From assembly GCA_038326995.1 (NCBI GenBank), contig JBBQKP010000073.1, positions 1-14,230 on the forward strand: a stretch of 14,230 nt of DNA, read 5' to 3'. Positions 12,817 through 14,230 of this stretch are shown here, one piece after another (the stretch's first letter is position 1; each line of letters starts with the position of its first letter). A model generated the notes under the pieces. That model saw nothing but the letters and a program-made list of their open reading frames with translations, was not told where the DNA came from and ran no database searches. Position numbers and translations under genes: made by a program. The DNA comes from JBBQKP01 sp038326995. Its GTDB lineage: Bacteria; Planctomycetota; Phycisphaerae; Tepidisphaerales; Tepidisphaeraceae.

Positions 12817-13848
12817 CTACTGGGTGGGCGTCACGCGCTCGGCCATCGCCCGCTCACTTGCCCGCTCAGCTATCGCCGGCTCGACAATCGCCCGCTCAGC
12901 TATCGCCCGCTCGACAATCGCCCGCTCGGCCATCGCCCGCTCATTCCTTAGCCCCCAAACTTCCCATGGCAACCAGAACAAGTAACACACGAAAAATGTA
13001 AAGAAGAATACCCCCATGGAAAAGCCGATGCCGAATTGAAGGACGAACATCATCGGAACGAAAAACAGTCTGCACCACTTGTTCACCAGTGCCAGTGGAA
13101 AAAACAACTCCACAAACACCGTCAGCCAGGCCGACATGATGCAAAGCCACTCATGTCTCGCGATCCAGAGCCCAATCGGGCTGCCCGGCGCACTGCTCTC
13201 TGGAAGCAGATAGTGCTGCCTGATCGTCGAGGCCAGGTGCGGCGTAAACAGCCAGTCGTACCCGCCCCACCTCAGCTTCGCCACGCCCGTCGCAAAGAAT
13301 ATCAGCGCCATGAAAATCCACACCACGCGGATCGGCCAGGTGTATTCGCCCGAACGTCCGGGCACTGCAATCCCGCGCATTCTCCTAATGATCGCATCGA
13401 CCGACAGTGCATCGCCCGCACGCGACATCGCGAACGTGAACGTCGTAAACAATACGATCATGTTCCCGTGACCGATTTTCCCAAAGCTGCTCGGCATCGC
13501 ATACAGATACACCCCGCAAATCCCCGCCATCAGCGCCCCGGCCCGCGTGAAGAAACCCACCAGCGCCATCGCCATACCCGCCACATAAATCCCGAAAATC
13601 ACATTCGTCGGATGTTCAGATTGCACACCGACTCCCAGCAAATATATCAACCCTCTTGGGGCATAAGTCGCCGGCTGCATCGTCGCATCGTTCCACCGAT
13701 TGAGCGCGTCATACCACGTGAAGAACAGCAGAAAAAACCCGAAGAAAATGATCCGAAGTATCGCCAGCGGCACAGGCGAACCCGGCACGAACAGGAATTC
13801 GCCAATTCGACGTTCGAATGAGCTGAAGAATGTGCGGCTTCCTTGCAT
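12817..13848 (-). CDS. HTTM-domain (gamma-carboxylase-like) membrane protein with pentapeptide-repeat tail
   Basis: A 343-residue integral membrane protein with AAGGAGA 10-16 nt before ATG 13848, the clearest Shine-Dalgarno site in the window. Residues 1-300 hold about seven membrane segments, including PLAILRIIFFGFFLLFFTWYD near 26, VIFGIYVAGMAMALVGFFTRAG near 83, VWIFMALIFFATGVAKLRWGG near 175-195 and LTVFVELFFPLALVNKW near 243. The ARL-start, TRxG, GVAKL and VELFFPLAL patterns match HTTM proteins, the bacterial relatives of vitamin K-dependent carboxylase, whose roles are mostly undefined. DoxX is a possible alternative relative. The last 43 residues are a charged repeat of AMAER, AIVER and AIAER units. 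This suffix is not part of the HTTM fold and is encoded by a 15-bp tandem array. It lies opposite and divergent to the gene at 14091. Confidence 0.75.
   Translation of the reverse strand: MQGSRTFFSSFERRIGEFLFVPGSPVPLAILRIIFFGFFLLFFTWYDALNRWNDATMQPATYAPRGLIYLLGVGVQSEHPTNVIFGIYVAGMAMALVGFFTRAGALMAGICGVYLYAMPSSFGKIGHGNMIVLFTTFTFAMSRAGDALSVDAIIRRMRGIAVPGRSGEYTWPIRVVWIFMALIFFATGVAKLRWGGYDWLFTPHLASTIRQHYLLPESSAPGSPIGLWIARHEWLCIMSAWLTVFVELFFPLALVNKWCRLFFVPMMFVLQFGIGFSMGVFFFTFFVCYLFWLPWEVWGLRNERAMAERAIVERAIAERAIVEPAIAERASERAMAERVTPTQ
12836..12945 (-). repeat. 15-bp tandem array encoding an ER-AxxER peptide repeat
   Basis: On the plus strand, eight consecutive units begin (C/G)GCTC. Six are 15 bp, ending ATCGCC; one is shortened to 12 bp; and the last runs into unique coding sequence. 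The variable middle alternates AGCT and GACA, giving a 30-bp higher-order period in part of the array. Read on the coding strand it yields AMAER-AIVER-AIAER-AIVEP-AIAER-ASER-AMAER at the C-terminus of the HTTM protein. The unit length keeps the reading frame, and even the short unit removes exactly one codon. Confidence 0.9.
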
Positions 13849-13967
13849 CAGAACAGGTCTCCTTTTGCCATCCCCATAATCCTCCTGAATCCGTCTTCGT
13901 CAATTTCCGTCCCTTCAGCTCGCCCGATTCTCGGGCACGCTTCTCGTGCACCGCTCTCATTACATCG

Positions 13968-14031
13968 TCAGAACCGAACATTCTTGGAACCCAATACTCT
14001 CAGAACCCGACATTGTCAGAACCCGGCACTA
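13968..14031. repeat. 16-bp tandem repeat x4 upstream of the right-edge gene
   Basis: Units starting TCAGAACC or TTGGAACC occur at 13968, 13984, 14000 and 14016, exactly 16 nt apart, with a shared GAACC core. The third and fourth are most alike. They end 59 nt before ATG 14091 in the divergent promoter space. Upstream, two overlapping hairpins occur at 13922-13949 (GCCCGA/TCGGGC and GCACG/CGTGC). Confidence 0.75.
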
Positions 14032-14090
14032 CCTTTTCCCCATCGTTTGAAGCTACACTCTCACCAGCCGCCGCCGAATCTCGAATCATC

Positions 14091-14230
14091 ATGCTAGGCC
14101 CACTTTCCTCCAGACTCCTCACTCTCTTCCAGTTCACACGAATGGCGCTGGTCTTCACCGCCATCAGCAACCTGCAAGCCGCCTACCTTCTGACCGTCGG
14201 CCATCAGGCAGAATCGCTCGACGAACTTCT
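14091..14230 (+). CDS. N-terminus of a membrane protein, possibly UbiA-type prenyltransferase (truncated by window)
   Basis: An open frame from ATG 14091 reaches the window end without a stop (46 complete codons). It begins MLGPLSSRLLTLFQFTRMAL, then VFTAISNLQAAYLLTVGH. The pattern 'xxTRMALVFTAISN' followed by a hydrophobic helix resembles the first membrane segment of UbiA-family prenyltransferases (RLPNxFTAxAD), which attach prenyl chains to aromatic or other acceptors. The catalytic Asp-rich loops lie beyond the window, so this is tentative. It is divergent from the HTTM gene, separated by about 240 nt containing the 16-bp repeats. Confidence 0.5.
   Translation, partial: MLGPLSSRLLTLFQFTRMALVFTAISNLQAAYLLTVGHQAESLDEL

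Noticed and set aside
13036..13821. 261-residue plus-strand open frame
   Set aside because: It is the antisense shadow of the HTTM membrane-protein gene, rich in Arg, His and Pro, with no family resemblance.

Overview
The window looks like part of a Planctomycetota chromosome (Phycisphaerae or a related class is my best guess; no rRNA or other marker gene is present to settle it). The evidence is the GC-rich coding sequence, frequent GTG/TTG or weakly Shine-Dalgarno-preceded starts, a secreted protein with a variant PEP-CTERM tail, a small planctomycete-style hypothetical protein family, and many short tandem and palindromic repeats between genes. No phage, IS transposase, CRISPR array, rRNA or tRNA was seen.

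Left part (1-4233): a minus-strand glycosyltransferase running off the left edge; a palindromic, MITE-like repeat; a multi-pass membrane protein; a type II toxin-antitoxin pair (DUF104/AF2212-like antitoxin plus PIN toxin) overlapping by 8 nt; a GC-rich non-coding stretch with five units of a strictly 42-bp-spaced repeat, each carrying an inverted GGAAC/GTTCC pair; a 226-aa hypothetical protein; and two more copies of the palindromic repeat family.

Central part (4234-9418): gcvT-gcvH on the minus strand (one-carbon metabolism, gcvP not in the window), divergent from leuA (2-isopropylmalate synthase). The leuA leader is the most interesting piece of the window. It contains a GTG-started 23-residue open frame with six leucine codons, then a strong intrinsic terminator, and complementary segments that can form mutually exclusive antiterminator and terminator structures. 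This is a textbook leucine attenuator layout read directly from sequence. Convergent with leuA is an SseB-like protein, itself divergent from a squalene/phytoene synthase.

Right part (9419-14230): a STAS-domain protein overlaps by 4 nt a GspE/PilB-type ATPase that lacks the usual zinc-binding cysteines. Next come a secreted protein with a PEP-CTERM-like sorting tail and terminator, a 94-bp inverted-repeat-bounded structured segment, a minus-strand HTTM-type membrane protein whose C-terminus is a pentapeptide repeat array, a 4 x 16 bp tandem repeat, and the N-terminus of a membrane protein (possibly UbiA-like) running off the right edge.

All calls come from reading motifs and composition; no database search, folding program or alignment was run.
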